Positions 8,622 to 8,744 of a stretch of 8,744 nt of DNA are shown here, piece by piece. Below the pieces are notes generated by a model. That model was not told where the DNA came from. It worked only from the letters and a program-made list of their open reading frames with translations, and did not search any database. Source of the stretch: CAYJOG01 sp964371695 [NCBI: uncultured bacterium]. Its GTDB lineage: Bacteria > CAYJOG01. The stretch covers positions 8,873 to 17,616 of the forward strand of contig CAYJOG010000011.1 in NCBI GenBank assembly GCA_964371695.1, in the 5' to 3' direction. The translations under genes and the position numbers were made by a program. The number at the start of each line of letters is the position of its first letter. Positions within the stretch are counted from its first letter, which is position 1.

Positions 8622-8669
8622 AGTTCATTTTTCTGAAGTTTATGCGCGGTTTCCTGCCTTGTCGTGCCC
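8622..8669 (-). repeat. 48-nt repeat, copy B (inverted relative to copy A)
   Basis: Read on the minus strand this matches 5398-5445 at 41 of 48 positions without gaps. It lies about 65 nt upstream of the predicted sucC -35 box. As with copy A, a hairpin precedes it in its own reading direction (8700-8681, 11 nt away). The two copies therefore face each other across the whole sucCD-mdh operon. Confidence 0.75.
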
Positions 8670-8680
8670 TGGCTGGCGTC

Positions 8681-8700
8681 ATTCCCGCGAAAGCGGGAAT
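8681..8700. repeat. ATTCCCGC/GCGGGAAT palindromic extragenic repeat
   Basis: ATTCCCGC (8681-8688) pairs perfectly with GCGGGAAT (8693-8700) around the tetraloop GAAA; the flanks CTGG (8673-8676) and CCAG (8701-8704) can extend the stem with a bulge. This core is widespread in proteobacterial intergenic DNA (for example in Neisseria NEMIS/Correia-type elements) and gives the translated signature VIPAKAGIQ in spurious reading frames. I see no T-run, so it is more likely a small mobile-type or RNA-structure element than a terminator. Confidence 0.75.
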
Positions 8701-8744
8701 CCAGTCAAAACATAAAACCAAAGGTTTTTGACCTTATTCATTAT

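Noticed and set aside
8525-8731. Plus-strand 68-codon frame over the sucC upstream region
   Set aside because: It ends in VIPAKAGIQ, the usual translation of the ATTCCCGC palindrome, and covers the repeat and the predicted promoter. It is a spurious frame.

Overview
The window is a GC-rich piece of bacterial chromosome, most likely from a Pseudomonadota-type Gram-negative. The evidence is a diderm-style lipoprotein signal, a palindrome of the ATTCCCGC-GAAA-GCGGGAAT kind common in proteobacterial intergenic DNA, and TCA-cycle genes in the order sucC-sucD-mdh. I cannot name the genus. Five of the seven complete genes belong to well-known families, one is a predicted restriction endonuclease, and one is a lipoprotein of unknown role.

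Layout: (1) Positions 1-2086, plus strand: the tail of a secreted or surface protein with an Ig-like fold overlaps by ATGA with a large lipoprotein carrying a YVTN-type beta-propeller and two Asp-rich calcium-loop motifs. (2) Positions 2134-4232, plus strand: a two-gene type II restriction-modification cassette, an N6-adenine methyltransferase of the Dam/D12 class followed by a PD-(D/E)XK endonuclease that resembles the SacI family. This stretch is clearly more A/T-rich than both sides and looks acquired. (3) Positions 4233-5300, plus strand: a MalK/UgpC-type ABC importer ATPase whose ATG directly follows the endonuclease stop, with no permease or binding protein in view. (4) Positions 5301-5443: a short convergent intergenic region with a perfect 10-bp hairpin and the first copy of a 48-nt repeat. 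(5) Positions 5444-8496, minus strand: sucC, sucD and mdh, encoding both subunits of succinyl-CoA synthetase and an LDH-type malate dehydrogenase. sucC starts at TTG behind a strong Shine-Dalgarno, and sucC/sucD overlap by ATGA. (6) Positions 8497-8744: the sucC upstream region with a good sigma70-like promoter, the second, inverted copy of the 48-nt repeat, and the ATTCCCGC palindrome.

SucCD (succinyl-CoA to succinate with ATP formation) and Mdh (malate to oxaloacetate) form one TCA-cycle unit. The methyltransferase and endonuclease form a self-contained defence module. The ABC ATPase probably works with membrane partners encoded elsewhere.

Nothing here is clearly a new biological system. 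The points most worth a second look are the 48-nt repeat (41 of 48 identical) placed as an inverted pair around the sucCD-mdh operon, the adenine-methyltransferase/SacI-like endonuclease pairing at gap-free junctions, and the tandem hairpin/T-tract units between sucD and mdh that point against the direction of transcription.
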